This document shows, in pieces, positions 8,793 through 18,262 of a stretch of DNA of 64,000 bases. A program made the translations under genes and the position numbers. The stretch covers positions 186,001-250,000 of the forward strand of contig BORH01000001.1 of assembly GCA_018333075.1 (NCBI GenBank), read 5' to 3'. How positions within the stretch are numbered: position 1 is the first letter of the stretch; every line of letters begins with the position of its first letter. The DNA is from Heyndrickxia sporothermodurans (GTDB taxonomy: Bacteria > Bacillota > Bacilli > Bacillales > Bacillaceae_C). Below the pieces are notes generated by a model that saw nothing but the letters and a program-made list of their open reading frames with translations, was not told the origin of the DNA and did not search any database.

Positions 8793-10712
8793 CTAATTCA
8801 TATATATACGAATAGTTGCTCCTTCTTCTACTTTTACCCCTGGCATTGGATCCTGCTTAATAACCGTATTTCCATTACCGCTGACATCTAGCTTCAAATT
8901 ATCTAAACGTTCCAGGAGCTCCTTCTTCGATAACCCTTTTAAATTTGGCACCTCAATCATTGGTGTGTCTAAATATGGAGTAATTTCTTTTTCCATTTGA
9001 TCCTTTCTTGGTTTAACCCCCATTGCTCTTAAACTATCACCAATGATAGTTCCTGCTATTGGGGCAGCAACTTGACCTCCAAAAAGAACAGTATTCTTAG
9101 GATTATCTACGGCAAAATAGACAACAATTTGCGGATCGTCAGCTGGTGCAAATCCAATAAACGACAATACATAGTTATTTTCCATATACCCGCCTCCAGG
9201 CTTCGGCTTCTGGGCGGTACCTGTTTTTCCTCCAACACGATAACCCTCTACAAATGCTTTTTTCCCTGTACCTTTTGCCACAACACTTTCCAACGCTCTT
9301 CTCACTTCTTTAGAAGTTTTTTCAGAAATGACTTTTCTTTTTGCAACAGGTTTTTTCTGCATAACTACTTTACCTGTACTAGGATCAACTAATTCTTTTG
9401 CTACAAATGGTTCATATAAGGTGCCACCATTAACTGCAGCCGCTACAGCTGCTACTTGTTGGATCGGTGTAACCGATACTCCTTGACCAAACGCAGTTGT
9501 TGCTTGTTCTACGGGCCCTACTTTCGCCATATTAAATAGAATCCCCTTTGATTCGCCCGCTAAATCAATCCCTGTTCTTTCACCAAAACCAAAATTTCGT
9601 ATATATTTAAATAAATCATCCTTTCCCAACCGCTGACCAAGCTCAACAAACCCTGGGTTACATGAGTTTTCAACAACCTCTAAAAATGTTTCCTTCCCAT
9701 GTCCGCCACGTTTCCAACATCTCAGATTCGCATTTGCAACCTTTATACTTCCTTTATCATAGTACGTATCTTTATCCAGATTTACTTTTCCCTCTTCTAA
9801 TGCAGCAGCTAACGTAATAACCTTAAAAGTCGATCCAGGTTCATACGTACTCCATATTGGCAAATTCCGATTGTATACCTCTTGCTTAACATCTTGAAAT
9901 TTTGACGGATTAAAAGTAGGTCTGCTTGACATCCCTAATACTTCTCCGGTTTTTGGATTCATAGCAATAGCAATAAGTCCATCTGGGTTATATTTTGTTT
10001 CTGCAATATCTAATTCTCTTTCAATAATTGTCTGGACTTTTGTATCAATAGTTAGTTTCAAATCAAGACCATCTTTCGGTGGCTTATAATCATCCGACAT
10101 ATCTGGCATTCTTCTCCCTTTTGCATCAGAGTAAAATTGAACAGAACCCCTTTCCCCTTTTAATTCTTTATCATAAAACAGCTCTAATCCCATTAAGCCT
10201 TGATTATCTATTCCTGTAAATCCTAATACATGGGATAAATAGCTTTCATATGGATAATATCTTGTAGAATCTTCCCCAATATAAACGCCTTTAAGTTTTA
10301 AATTTCTTACCTCATTTGCTTTTTTAGTAGAAATTTTCCTACCTTCTTTAATTCTTTCCATACGAGAATTTGTCGTAATTTTCTTATAGATTTTTTCTTT
10401 TGAAGCATCTAACACGGCTGCTAGCTTTTCTGCAGTTTCTCCTGGATTCTCCACCTGTCTTGGGACAACAAATACAGTTGGTGCGCTCTTATTTTCTGCA
10501 ATTGGAATATTGTTTCGATCAACGATTTTCCCTCTTTCAGGTTCAAACGGAATTTCTCTACTCCATAATTCCTTCGCACCACTTGTCAACCAATTCCCTA
10601 ACCCTAATTGTACATAGCCTAGTCTTACATCAATAACACCAAAAATAAGTATTCCAGCAAATAGAATAATAACCAATCTTTTTCGAACAGTTACATTGGA
10701 AACACGTTTCAC
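8793..10712 (-). CDS. spoVD: Sporulation-specific penicillin-binding protein SpoVD
   Basis: SpoVD is a class B transpeptidase that crosslinks spore cortex peptidoglycan beside SpoVE. The 639-residue protein has an N-terminal membrane anchor at about residues 12-33, the non-penicillin-binding pedestal (FEPERGKIVDRN onward), and the transpeptidase domain with STFK (Ser at about 294), SCN and KTGTAQ motifs. It ends with one PASTA domain (IEVPNLKGLSKKELLERL). The GTG start has GAGGAGG upstream. It sits between pbpB and murE, as in Bacillus. A sigma-E promoter would be expected in the 10713-10817 interval, but I could not identify one firmly. Confidence 0.95.
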   Translation of the reverse strand: MKRVSNVTVRKRLVIILFAGILIFGVIDVRLGYVQLGLGNWLTSGAKELWSREIPFEPERGKIVDRNNIPIAENKSAPTVFVVPRQVENPGETAEKLAAVLDASKEKIYKKITTNSRMERIKEGRKISTKKANEVRNLKLKGVYIGEDSTRYYPYESYLSHVLGFTGIDNQGLMGLELFYDKELKGERGSVQFYSDAKGRRMPDMSDDYKPPKDGLDLKLTIDTKVQTIIERELDIAETKYNPDGLIAIAMNPKTGEVLGMSSRPTFNPSKFQDVKQEVYNRNLPIWSTYEPGSTFKVITLAAALEEGKVNLDKDTYYDKGSIKVANANLRCWKRGGHGKETFLEVVENSCNPGFVELGQRLGKDDLFKYIRNFGFGERTGIDLAGESKGILFNMAKVGPVEQATTAFGQGVSVTPIQQVAAVAAAVNGGTLYEPFVAKELVDPSTGKVVMQKKPVAKRKVISEKTSKEVRRALESVVAKGTGKKAFVEGYRVGGKTGTAQKPKPGGGYMENNYVLSFIGFAPADDPQIVVYFAVDNPKNTVLFGGQVAAPIAGTIIGDSLRAMGVKPRKDQMEKEITPYLDTPMIEVPNLKGLSKKELLERLDNLKLDVSGNGNTVIKQDPMPGVKVEEGATIRIYMN

Positions 10713-10817
10713 TTAAACGTTCCTCCTCTTTAATTCAAAAGAAAAATGAAATAATCTTCATTTCTCCCTCATACTTATTTCTAAAATATATGCTTGTACA
10801 CATTCTAATAGAACCAA

Positions 10818-10851
10818 AGCTGCCCTATAAGTCTGTGCTTATAGGGCAGCT
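10818..10851 (-). terminator. Strong hairpin directly after pbpB
   Basis: A perfect 14-bp stem (AGCTGCCCTATAAG arms) with a 6-base loop begins 3 bases after the pbpB stop. The minus-strand T tail is short (TTTGG), so it may only attenuate read-through from pbpB into spoVD rather than end transcription. Confidence 0.65.
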
Positions 10852-10854
10852 CAT

Positions 10855-13068
10855 TTAGTCAAGAGGACTATTATTATCTTTCTTTTTACTCTTTTTCGTA
10901 TCAATTAGATTTTCTGCGGATTGAAAGTTGACAACTAATTGATCTCCTGGCTTAACCGGTGATGAAGGTGAAATATTTTGTTTAGATACATATCCCGAAC
11001 CAATCATATGAAGCTTTAATTCTAGTAGTTCTACAACTTTTAACACATCTCTTTTCGACCAATTTAACATATTAGGAACAGATGGTTCACCATTGGTTTT
11101 TAATAGAACCTTCTCCCCTTTTAACAGTGAGGATCCTACCTTTGGTAGTTGCGCTGTTACCTGATCTCCTGTACCAAGCGTAGCTACTTCATATCCTAAA
11201 TCTTTCAATGTGCTTTCCGCATTACTTGTTGATTGATCCGTAACATCTGGAACTTTATGAATCTCTGACTTTTCCATTTTGGATGGCTTAATATTTAAAT
11301 ATTGTAAACTGTTTTTCATAACTGGATTAAAAATAGTTTTAACCGCCTGTGCACCATTTTCATAAGTATCAGGATGTTTTACTGCAACATAAACAATTAG
11401 TTTTGGATCATTCTTGGGTGCCATCCCAAGAAATGAAAATAGATAATCATTAGAACCATGCATATAACCAGATCCCTTTATATTTGGAATCTGTGCCGTA
11501 CCAGTCTTTCCTGTAACGGAATAGCCTTTTATATTATACATTTTTCCTGTACCATGCTTACCAGTAACAACGGTACGTAATATATCCCGTACTTCTTTTG
11601 CAGTTGAAGCACTAATCGGCTTTCCTACAACCTCTGGTTTAGTAACTTTATACTTATTATTATTCGGATCAACTACTCTATCTACAACATAAGGTTTCAT
11701 CATTTTTCCATCATTCGCAATTGCTGTAGCTGCTTGAATCATTTGAATGGGTGTAACTGTTGTTCCTTGACCATATGTAGTTGTATATTTTTCCTTTGGC
11801 CAGTTATACAATATTTTTCCAGAAGTTTCATTTGGCAATCCAATATTTGTTGGAACACCGAAGTGAAATCGATCTAGATATGTTCGGAATGTGTCTTTCC
11901 CAATTAAATCAAGTAAGGTTGCAAATGCAACATTTGAAGAACGTTGAACCCCTTCTGAAAAGGTTATTGGTCCCCAGCCTACTCCACCGTTCCAATCTTT
12001 TATTGGTACTGGATCATTTTTTACATAATATTTACCAGATTGATAGGATGCGTTTGGATTATATACACCTTGTTGAACAGCAGTTGCTAAAGTAAAAATC
12101 TTCATTGTGGATCCAGGCTCAATCTCTTCTTCAACCGCAATATTTTGCCATTTATTTTCGATCCCGTCACGAGTCATTAGATCGAAGGTTGGTCTTTGGG
12201 ACATCGCCAAAATTTTCCCAGTTTTCGGATCCGCTACAATAGCAACCATTTCAGATGGGTTGTATTTCTTTTGAGTTTGGTCCATCGCATCTTCTAAAAA
12301 GGATTGGATTTTTTTGTCTATTGTTAAATAGATATTTTCTCCATTTTTCGGTTTTGTGACCTTCTTTTTAGAACCTGGAATGATATATGACCAAGCATCA
12401 CCTTCATATTGAATTTTTCCATCCTTACCTTGCAATTCTTTATCATATTCCTTTTCTATTCCCATTTTCCCAACAGTCTTTGAATCCTTCTCACCCTTTT
12501 GAGCATAGCCAACTAAATGAGAAGCAAAAGTTCCATTTGGATAGTATCGTTTCGATTCACGAACAAACTGTATTCCTGGAAGTTTTAGCTTTTCAATCTT
12601 TTCCTTCGTTTCATACGGTACATCCTCACCAGCCTTGCCAAACTCAACTAAAAACAACTCGTCTTCCTTTTTTTCTATCCTTTGATTAATCGTTAATTTT
12701 TGATAAATTTCAGTCTCTGACATATCAATATATTTAGCCAATTCTCTTGCTGTTTTTTCAAAATCCACCACATGATGTGGCTTCTTCGGATCAATCGTCA
12801 TTTTACTGCTCAATATGGCCTGTAAACGATATGAAGCAGTATCTTCTGCAATGATTTCCCCATTTTTATCATATATATTTCCTCGTTTAGCCTTAATCGT
12901 ATCATGCCTCAAATATTGTTTAGTAGCTTCGTCAGCAAGAGGTGTTCCATCTACCTCTCCAGTAACTTGAATCGTTAGGAAACGGACAATTAAGACAAAA
13001 AAGAGCAGACCGAATATTAGAAATAATATCGCTGCTCCTATGTTCATACTCACTTTACTTTTTTTCAT
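10855..13068 (-). CDS. pbpB: Penicillin-binding protein 2B, division transpeptidase
   Basis: PBP2B is the essential septal class B transpeptidase. The 737-residue protein has a membrane anchor at about residues 10-34, a pedestal domain starting near KAKRGNIYDKNGE, and a transpeptidase domain with STMK (Ser about 320), SSN in QRSSNVAF, and KTGTAQ. Two C-terminal PASTA domains begin near HKVPDVTDQSTSNAES and EPSVPNMLNWSKRDV. Two PASTA repeats and the greater length distinguish it from SpoVD. Its ATG overlaps the ftsL stop by 4 bases, so FtsL and PBP2B are translationally coupled, consistent with their known complex. Confidence 0.95.
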   Translation of the reverse strand: MKKSKVSMNIGAAILFLIFGLLFFVLIVRFLTIQVTGEVDGTPLADEATKQYLRHDTIKAKRGNIYDKNGEIIAEDTASYRLQAILSSKMTIDPKKPHHVVDFEKTARELAKYIDMSETEIYQKLTINQRIEKKEDELFLVEFGKAGEDVPYETKEKIEKLKLPGIQFVRESKRYYPNGTFASHLVGYAQKGEKDSKTVGKMGIEKEYDKELQGKDGKIQYEGDAWSYIIPGSKKKVTKPKNGENIYLTIDKKIQSFLEDAMDQTQKKYNPSEMVAIVADPKTGKILAMSQRPTFDLMTRDGIENKWQNIAVEEEIEPGSTMKIFTLATAVQQGVYNPNASYQSGKYYVKNDPVPIKDWNGGVGWGPITFSEGVQRSSNVAFATLLDLIGKDTFRTYLDRFHFGVPTNIGLPNETSGKILYNWPKEKYTTTYGQGTTVTPIQMIQAATAIANDGKMMKPYVVDRVVDPNNNKYKVTKPEVVGKPISASTAKEVRDILRTVVTGKHGTGKMYNIKGYSVTGKTGTAQIPNIKGSGYMHGSNDYLFSFLGMAPKNDPKLIVYVAVKHPDTYENGAQAVKTIFNPVMKNSLQYLNIKPSKMEKSEIHKVPDVTDQSTSNAESTLKDLGYEVATLGTGDQVTAQLPKVGSSLLKGEKVLLKTNGEPSVPNMLNWSKRDVLKVVELLELKLHMIGSGYVSKQNISPSSPVKPGDQLVVNFQSAENLIDTKKSKKKDNNSPLD

Positions 13069-13424
13069 TTTCCCTCAACAACCTTGATATTTTTATCGTT
13101 AAGCTTTAATCCTTTTTTCTTTGCAATTGCACGAATTCGGTCATAACGACTCAAATCATTTACCTGCATCTTTAAATCATCTCTTACTTTTATCTTTTGC
13201 TGAATGGAGGATTCTGTTTTTTGAATATCCTTATTTATAGAATAAATGGCTGCTTGAGTAGAGATAACCTTTATCGCCATAAAACTTACAAAGGCTATTA
13301 ACAAGGCAGCTAAAAGCTTTTCTCCAAGTGTTATTTGACTACGTTTATGTAGCGGCTTGATTTTTACTTCAGTTGTTGATTTAGGTTGTACATAGGTTTG
13401 TTGTTTTCTTGCTAAATTGCTCAA
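13065..13424 (-). CDS. ftsL: Cell division protein FtsL
   Basis: FtsL is a bitopic divisome protein that pairs with DivIC and DivIB. The 119-residue product has a basic cytoplasmic tail (about 1-32), one transmembrane helix at about 33-55 and an extracytoplasmic coiled coil (KDIQKTESSIQQKIKVRDDL). A short RYDRIRAIAKKKGLKL motif, typical of FtsL/DivIC proteins, follows. The start is a TTG with GGAGGGAG upstream. It lies between rsmH and pbpB in the standard dcw order. Family sequences are poorly conserved, so the call rests on architecture plus position. Confidence 0.93.
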   Translation of the reverse strand: MSNLARKQQTYVQPKSTTEVKIKPLHKRSQITLGEKLLAALLIAFVSFMAIKVISTQAAIYSINKDIQKTESSIQQKIKVRDDLKMQVNDLSRYDRIRAIAKKKGLKLNDKNIKVVEGK

Positions 13425-13449
13425 AATACTCCCTCCATTCTTTCACGTG

Positions 13450-14382
13450 TTAATTTTTTTCAGCAATTCGAAGCTTAGCAGAGCGTGCACGATTATTTTC
13501 TTCAAGCTCCAAATCATCTGGTACGATAGGTTTTCTTGTAATAATTTTCAATTTGGGCTTATATTCATCAGGAATAACCGGTAGTCCTGGAGGTAATTCA
13601 GGTCCAGTACTTGCTTCTTTAAAAATGGTTTTACATATGCGATCTTCTAATGAGTGGAACGTAATGACACTGATTCTTCCACTCGGCTTTAGTAGATCAA
13701 TTGCACTTTGTAGAGAATCTTCAATTACTCCTAGCTCATCATTAACTGCAATGCGTATAGCTTGAAATACCCTTTTTGCAGGATGTCCACCTTTTCTTCT
13801 CGCAGGGGCAGGAATTCCTTCTTTTATCAATTCTACGAGTTCACCTGTTGTTTCAATCGGTTTCTTCTCTCTAGCTGCTTCAATTTTCCTTGCAATTTGT
13901 TTAGAGAATTTCTCTTCCCCATATTTAAAGAAGATCCGAACTAAATCCTCATATGACCAATGATTAACAATATCATACGCAGTAAGCTCACCTTCAAGAT
14001 CCATCCTCATATCTAACGGAGCATCATGGTGATAGCTAAATCCACGTTCAGGAGTATCCAATTGTGGAGAAGAAACACCAAGATCATACAAAATTCCATC
14101 GACCTTTTCTACGCCAATACGATTTAATTCTTCTTTTACATATCGAAAATTGCTTTTAATAAAAACTACCTGGTTTTCATACTGCTTCAACTTCTCTTTT
14201 GCATGGGCAATTGCAGTTTCATCTTGGTCAAATGCAAACAACTTTCCATTTGGGGATAATTGTGAAAGCAAATATTCACTATGACCCGCACCACCAAGTG
14301 TACAATCTACATAAGTCCCATCCGGTTTAATATTTAATCCATCAACTGTTTCTTTCAATAATACGGTTGTATGTTTAAACAT
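13450..14382 (-). CDS. rsmH: 16S rRNA (cytosine(1402)-N(4))-methyltransferase RsmH
   Basis: RsmH (MraW) methylates C1402 of 16S rRNA in the decoding site using S-adenosylmethionine. The 310-residue protein shows the SAM-binding segment [16 protein letters not shown] near residue 25, [26 protein letters not shown] and the C-terminal ISFHSLEDR-type motif ([13 protein letters not shown]). It is full length. The ATG has AAAGGTGA upstream. It sits between mraZ and ftsL, the conserved position that gave the gene its older name. Confidence 0.96.
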   Translation of the reverse strand: MFKHTTVLLKETVDGLNIKPDGTYVDCTLGGAGHSEYLLSQLSPNGKLFAFDQDETAIAHAKEKLKQYENQVVFIKSNFRYVKEELNRIGVEKVDGILYDLGVSSPQLDTPERGFSYHHDAPLDMRMDLEGELTAYDIVNHWSYEDLVRIFFKYGEEKFSKQIARKIEAAREKKPIETTGELVELIKEGIPAPARRKGGHPAKRVFQAIRIAVNDELGVIEDSLQSAIDLLKPSGRISVITFHSLEDRICKTIFKEASTGPELPPGLPVIPDEYKPKLKIITRKPIVPDDLELEENNRARSAKLRIAEKN

Positions 14383-14439
14383 GCTGTAGTCACCTTTCCA
14401 AACGAATATTAGTTAGAAGTAATTGCTAGAAGTTATGAG

Positions 14440-14871
14440 CTAGATATCAAAGCCAATCATATTTTCTGCAATTTCTGCAAATGACTCTTCTGACTCTTCA
14501 AAGTAGTCTCCCCATAATTCTTTACTCCAAATCTCAATTCGATTAGAAACTCCTAATACAATACATTCTTTTTGTAATTGTGCGTAACTAATGAGTGGAG
14601 AAGGAATATTTATCCTTCCTTGTTTATCAAATTCACTTTCGGAGGCACCAGAAAAGAAAAAACGGGTAAATGCGCGTGCATCTTTTTTAGTCAATGGGAG
14701 GGCCTTTAACTTTTCTTCAACTTGCTTCCATTCTTCAAGTGGATAACCAAATAAACATCGATCTAATCCACGTGTAATAACAAAAGTATCCCCGAGGAGT
14801 TCTCGAAACTTTGCTGGAACAATTAAACGTCCCTTTGCATCAATGTTATGTTGGTATTCCCCCATGAACAT
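14440..14871 (-). CDS. mraZ: Transcriptional regulator MraZ
   Basis: MraZ is a small DNA-binding protein with two SpoVT/AbrB-like repeats that autoregulates the dcw operon in several bacteria. The 143-residue product starts [20 protein letters not shown] and contains the second repeat near [14 protein letters not shown]; both DxxGR motifs are intact. A longer frame begins at a GTG at 14886, but I choose the ATG at 14871 because the protein then matches the family length and GTGGGGG lies about 9 bases upstream. Probable binding boxes lie just upstream (14904-14927). Confidence 0.95.
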   Translation of the reverse strand: MFMGEYQHNIDAKGRLIVPAKFRELLGDTFVITRGLDRCLFGYPLEEWKQVEEKLKALPLTKKDARAFTRFFFSGASESEFDKQGRINIPSPLISYAQLQKECIVLGVSNRIEIWSKELWGDYFEESEESFAEIAENMIGFDI

Positions 14872-14903
14872 AATACATGCCCCCACTTTCTATAAATAAT
14901 GTA

Positions 14904-14927
14904 CCACATTCCCCCACCTTTCACCAC
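14904..14927 (-). promoter_or_regulatory. Probable MraZ operator: three GTGG boxes spaced exactly 10 bp
   Basis: On the minus strand three decamers follow one another (GAGGTGGTGA, AAGGTGGGGG, AATGTGGTAC), each with GTGG at the same place, so the cores sit one helical turn apart. MraZ operators described in other bacteria are short direct repeats of TGGG/GTGG type with this spacing, placed before mraZ. A further GTGG, overlapping the ribosome binding site, is two turns downstream. The assignment is by pattern and position. Confidence 0.7.
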
Positions 14928-15000
14928 CTCTTTTTAATATTTTATACACAAGCTTAAAATACCTGCTATTTTTGAAATTTTTTTATTTTTTCAAAAGAAA

Positions 15001-15028
15001 AGAAGCTAGCTCAAATAAGCTAGCTTCT
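15001..15028 (-). terminator. Intrinsic terminator after bshC
   Basis: A perfect 10-bp stem (AGAAGCTAGC arms) with an 8-base loop is followed on the minus strand by TTTTCTTTTG, 20 bases after the bshC stop. It separates bshC from mraZ. Confidence 0.85.
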
Positions 15029-15047
15029 ATAAGTAAAGTTTTTATTC

Positions 15048-16667
15048 TCAAATCCTTACTAATTTATGAGTTCCATCAAATTGATAATTTAATTTTATCA
15101 ACTGATCAATAAAATCTTTCCCATATTTGTTTAAGAAATAATAAATATTCCACATTCTTTCCTGCGGGGAGTTTGCAGGCCTTAAAAAACGCTCAATACG
15201 ATTATATTTTTCTAAGATGGTATCGTGCTTTAGCCTTGTTAACTGATCTGCTTTTCTTTGCAAGAAATTCAACTGGTTTAGATGAAATGATAAATTTTTT
15301 TCGATAATCGGCAACAATGCTTTATCTGCATAATTTGTTAATTGTTCATATTGCTCCTCCAAAAACTCCTTTGAAGCATTGATTATCGTATCCATATGTT
15401 GATCTTTTATTGAATCCCAATAATCTTTCTTTTCCGCTTCTAAGCCTTGTCGAAGTACTCTTTCAGTCGAAAGCTTCAATTCATTAATATCAGACTCAAT
15501 GGCACGATCCATTAAACTTAAATTTAATCTAGGTACAATTGGAGGCATACACATTCCTAATTTTTCAAAAGCTAATTTCAATTCCCCCCAATAGGCAATC
15601 TCACCAGGTCCAGCAATAAATGCCAGCGTCGGAAAAAGCCACTCTTGCATCATGGGACGAGTCACCACATTATTGCTAAATGACTCAGGATTTCTGTCTA
15701 ATCTTTCAAGTAACTCATCCTTTGTTAGGAATAATTCCCCACTTTTCCCCATGAACCCATTTCTTTCAGGGGCGTATTCCAGCAATATTCTTTCTTTCCC
15801 ATTATAATAAAATAAATTCAAAGCATATTCACTGATTTCTATCGTTTTAGGAAAATCAAAATCAGTAATGATTGTTTGCTGTTTATGGACTGAATCAGTG
15901 ATTAATTGATGATTTTCAATAATTTCTTTAAAAAACGACGTTTCTAGTTGGCGTAAAGGCTTATATGCAGAATCAATAACTAGTAATCCATATTTTTTAA
16001 ACATATCTACGATAATGTATGCAAAAAAATCAACAAAAGTTTTGGAATGATCCAAAGCATTTTCAATGGAAGCCATAATTTCTTTCGTATGAATCGTTTC
16101 CCCAAAATGCTCAAAAACTTTTTCAATCCATGATTTCATATCTTCTTTTTGAAAATCAAGATCTGAAATCATTTTCTTCTCAATTGATCCTTCAGAATAG
16201 CTGATTTTTTTTAATGTTCTTTCACCTTCGGCAAACACATGATTAATTTCTAAATAATCATGATCTTCCCCAGCTATCCAAAAAATAGGAACAACCGGTT
16301 TTTTTAATTTTTCTTCCTGTTCACGAGCAAGATGAACAATGGATATTACCTTGTGTATTGTATACAATGGACCGGTTAATAGTCCTGCCTGCTGTCCGCC
16401 AATTACAACTGATGATTCGTCTTGTTTCAATTTATGTAACGACTGTATTATTTCATCTGAGCTTGGAAAGTTATCCATGTATTCCTCAATACATCTGCTT
16501 AATTCATATCTAGCAAAATGCCTTTTATGTATATCTTTTAACCTTTCTTCATATACCGAAGAAGCTGTAATGTCATAATGAAAAAAATTGTTTACCGGTT
16601 GCTTCTGTTCAAGATAAAGCGATGCAAAACGGTTTGTTGCTGGAATTGAGATATTTTCCAGTTCCAT
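15048..16667 (-). CDS. bshC: Bacillithiol biosynthesis cysteine-adding enzyme BshC
   Basis: BshC carries out the last step of bacillithiol synthesis, joining cysteine to glucosamine-malate. The 539-residue protein has the family hallmarks VVIGGQQAGLLTGPLYTIHKVISI, PIFWIAGEDHDYLEINH and FIAGPGEIAYWGELKLAFE, plus a long helical coiled-coil region in the last 150 residues. Length is normal for the family. The ATG has a GGGAGA site. The gene is next to the dcw cluster, as yllA is in B. subtilis. Presence implies a bacillithiol-based thiol redox system. Confidence 0.95.
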   Translation of the reverse strand: MELENISIPATNRFASLYLEQKQPVNNFFHYDITASSVYEERLKDIHKRHFARYELSRCIEEYMDNFPSSDEIIQSLHKLKQDESSVVIGGQQAGLLTGPLYTIHKVISIVHLAREQEEKLKKPVVPIFWIAGEDHDYLEINHVFAEGERTLKKISYSEGSIEKKMISDLDFQKEDMKSWIEKVFEHFGETIHTKEIMASIENALDHSKTFVDFFAYIIVDMFKKYGLLVIDSAYKPLRQLETSFFKEIIENHQLITDSVHKQQTIITDFDFPKTIEISEYALNLFYYNGKERILLEYAPERNGFMGKSGELFLTKDELLERLDRNPESFSNNVVTRPMMQEWLFPTLAFIAGPGEIAYWGELKLAFEKLGMCMPPIVPRLNLSLMDRAIESDINELKLSTERVLRQGLEAEKKDYWDSIKDQHMDTIINASKEFLEEQYEQLTNYADKALLPIIEKNLSFHLNQLNFLQRKADQLTRLKHDTILEKYNRIERFLRPANSPQERMWNIYYFLNKYGKDFIDQLIKLNYQFDGTHKLVRI

Positions 16668-16789
16668 AAAATAATTCTCCCTTTCTCATACACAATTTGC
16701 AATATTATTTCACGCTTCAGTTCATTCTTCAAAGAGTATACCATCAACGGAAAGGAAAATAAAAAATATTGCTTTAGAATTATTTATTA

Positions 16790-17182
16790 TCAACCACTTA
16801 CAGCTTCCATTACACGTGAGGTTAAACCAAATATTAGTAAGACAAAATACATAATGAAAAACAATATAAAATTCAAACGCCAATATCCTCGAAAAATTCT
16901 CACATACTCAATCTCATTTCGTAAAAAGCGATAGATGATGACAAAACTTAAAGCAAGAAGCAACATGATCAAAAAAATTAGCCAAAGAAAAGAATGATTC
17001 CAAATTGCTTTTATCATAAAATGTACAGATACAATTAGAATAAAGGTTGTTATATCAATAGAAATTGCGACTGCTTTTCGGTGGTTTTTGGTTACCTGTT
17101 TAACAATAATAAACGAAAGAAGATATCCTACTAGCGGTACTGTTATTAATATTGCAATGACCCATGACAAAAAGGTTCCCAT
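16790..17182 (-). CDS. DUF3397 family integral membrane protein
   Basis: This 130-residue protein has four predicted membrane helices (about residues 5-27, 40-58, 64-86 and 100-122) and little soluble sequence. I recognise it as the DUF3397 family often found beside panE and bshC in Bacillaceae. Its ATG directly follows the panE stop, with GGGGGAG as ribosome binding site, so it is co-expressed with panE. No function is known to me, and no catalytic motif is visible. Confidence 0.75.
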   Translation of the reverse strand: MGTFLSWVIAILITVPLVGYLLSFIIVKQVTKNHRKAVAISIDITTFILIVSVHFMIKAIWNHSFLWLIFLIMLLLALSFVIIYRFLRNEIEYVRIFRGYWRLNFILFFIMYFVLLIFGLTSRVMEAVSG

Positions 17183-18073
17183 TCACTTAACTCCCCCTCT
17201 TTCCATTCCTTTTATCATTCCTATAAGCATTTTCGTTAATGGCATATTCACTCCTTTTTCATTTGCAAGATTTACCAGGTAACCTGCAATCGCATCAATC
17301 TCTGTTCTTCTACCTAACTGAATATCCCTTAACATAGATGATTCATTATTTTTTGTATTATTACAAATAATAAGCAAATCCTTTAATAGTTTTTCTTTAT
17401 GCTCCTTAGGAAATAATAGCATTACTTCATCAAATAATTGCAAAAAAATTCGATTATAACAAATATTCTCAATTAATTGTCCGTTTCTCACTTTTAAAAT
17501 AGCAGTTAAGGGATTAATCATCATATTAATTAATAGTTTTTTCAACAGCATTTTTTCATAATCGGGAAATAATTCAAAGTCAAAGTCTTTAATATTTGAT
17601 GTTAATACTTGTTCAATTTTTTTTGCTTTCCCTCTAAACACTGCTATATTTGTTTTTCCGACTCCATTATGCTGCACCGAGGTATCACTCACCTTTAAAG
17701 CACCATGCTCAATCGTACCAACATAAATATAATCACTATTCAATTCATTGATTTGAGCTAAATGCAACATCCCATTTTGGAGAAATAACAATGGAATTTG
17801 ATTATGTAAATTCTTTAACTCTTTTAATATCGACTCTAATTGATATTGTTTTACAGTAATTATCAGCAGATCTTGCCTATTTAATTCATTTTTATCAATT
17901 GATGCATGTACATATGTGTGATACTCCAATTTATTTTGTATGGTAATTCCTTTATTATTAAGCTGGTAAGCCTGTTCTTTTCGACGAGGAAAAATAGTAA
18001 CGTCGAAGTTTTTCCCAAGGTATGCTCCGAAAAGCAAACCAATTGAACCCGCTCCTATGATCCCAATTTTCAT
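17183..18073 (-). CDS. panE: 2-dehydropantoate 2-reductase (ketopantoate reductase)
   Basis: PanE reduces ketopantoate to pantoate with NADPH in pantothenate and coenzyme A synthesis. The 296-residue protein starts with the dinucleotide-binding motif MKIGIIGAGSIGLLFGAYLG. It then carries DLLIITVKQYQ, LLFLQNGMLH and VGTIEHGALKV, and the C-terminal helical domain with KKLLINMMINPLTAIL (Lys-Asn pair) and ESSMLRDIQLGRRTEIDAIAG, all typical of ApbA/PanE. It corresponds to ylbQ of B. subtilis. DUF3397 follows immediately. B. subtilis ylbP lies next to it, but here a carboxylase operon separates the two. Confidence 0.93.
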   Translation of the reverse strand: MKIGIIGAGSIGLLFGAYLGKNFDVTIFPRRKEQAYQLNNKGITIQNKLEYHTYVHASIDKNELNRQDLLIITVKQYQLESILKELKNLHNQIPLLFLQNGMLHLAQINELNSDYIYVGTIEHGALKVSDTSVQHNGVGKTNIAVFRGKAKKIEQVLTSNIKDFDFELFPDYEKMLLKKLLINMMINPLTAILKVRNGQLIENICYNRIFLQLFDEVMLLFPKEHKEKLLKDLLIICNNTKNNESSMLRDIQLGRRTEIDAIAGYLVNLANEKGVNMPLTKMLIGMIKGMERGGVK

Positions 18074-18220
18074 ATCATCCCTCGTTTCAATCCTTTATTT
18101 ATATTGTATCAAATGAAAGGATAATTAGTTAAGGCAATACTTATTAAGATCTAAACACTAAATTATATGTAAATGAACGAAACATGTTATGAAGTATACA
18201 AATCAATTTCTTAAGCTCTT

Positions 18221-18261
18221 AACGATTAGGGGCAGACACATTGTGTCTGCCCCTAATCGTT
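18221..18261. repeat. Perfect 20-bp inverted repeat after the carboxylase operon
   Basis: Arms 18221-18240 (AACGATTAGGGGCAGACACA) and 18242-18261 are exact reverse complements separated by one base. The element starts 1 base after the carboxyltransferase stop. On the minus strand no T run follows, so it is not a classical terminator for that gene; on the plus strand TTTT follows the right arm. The GGGGCAGACAC core resembles small palindromic repeats found in many Bacillus genomes. Confidence 0.8.
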
Positions 18262-18262
18262 T

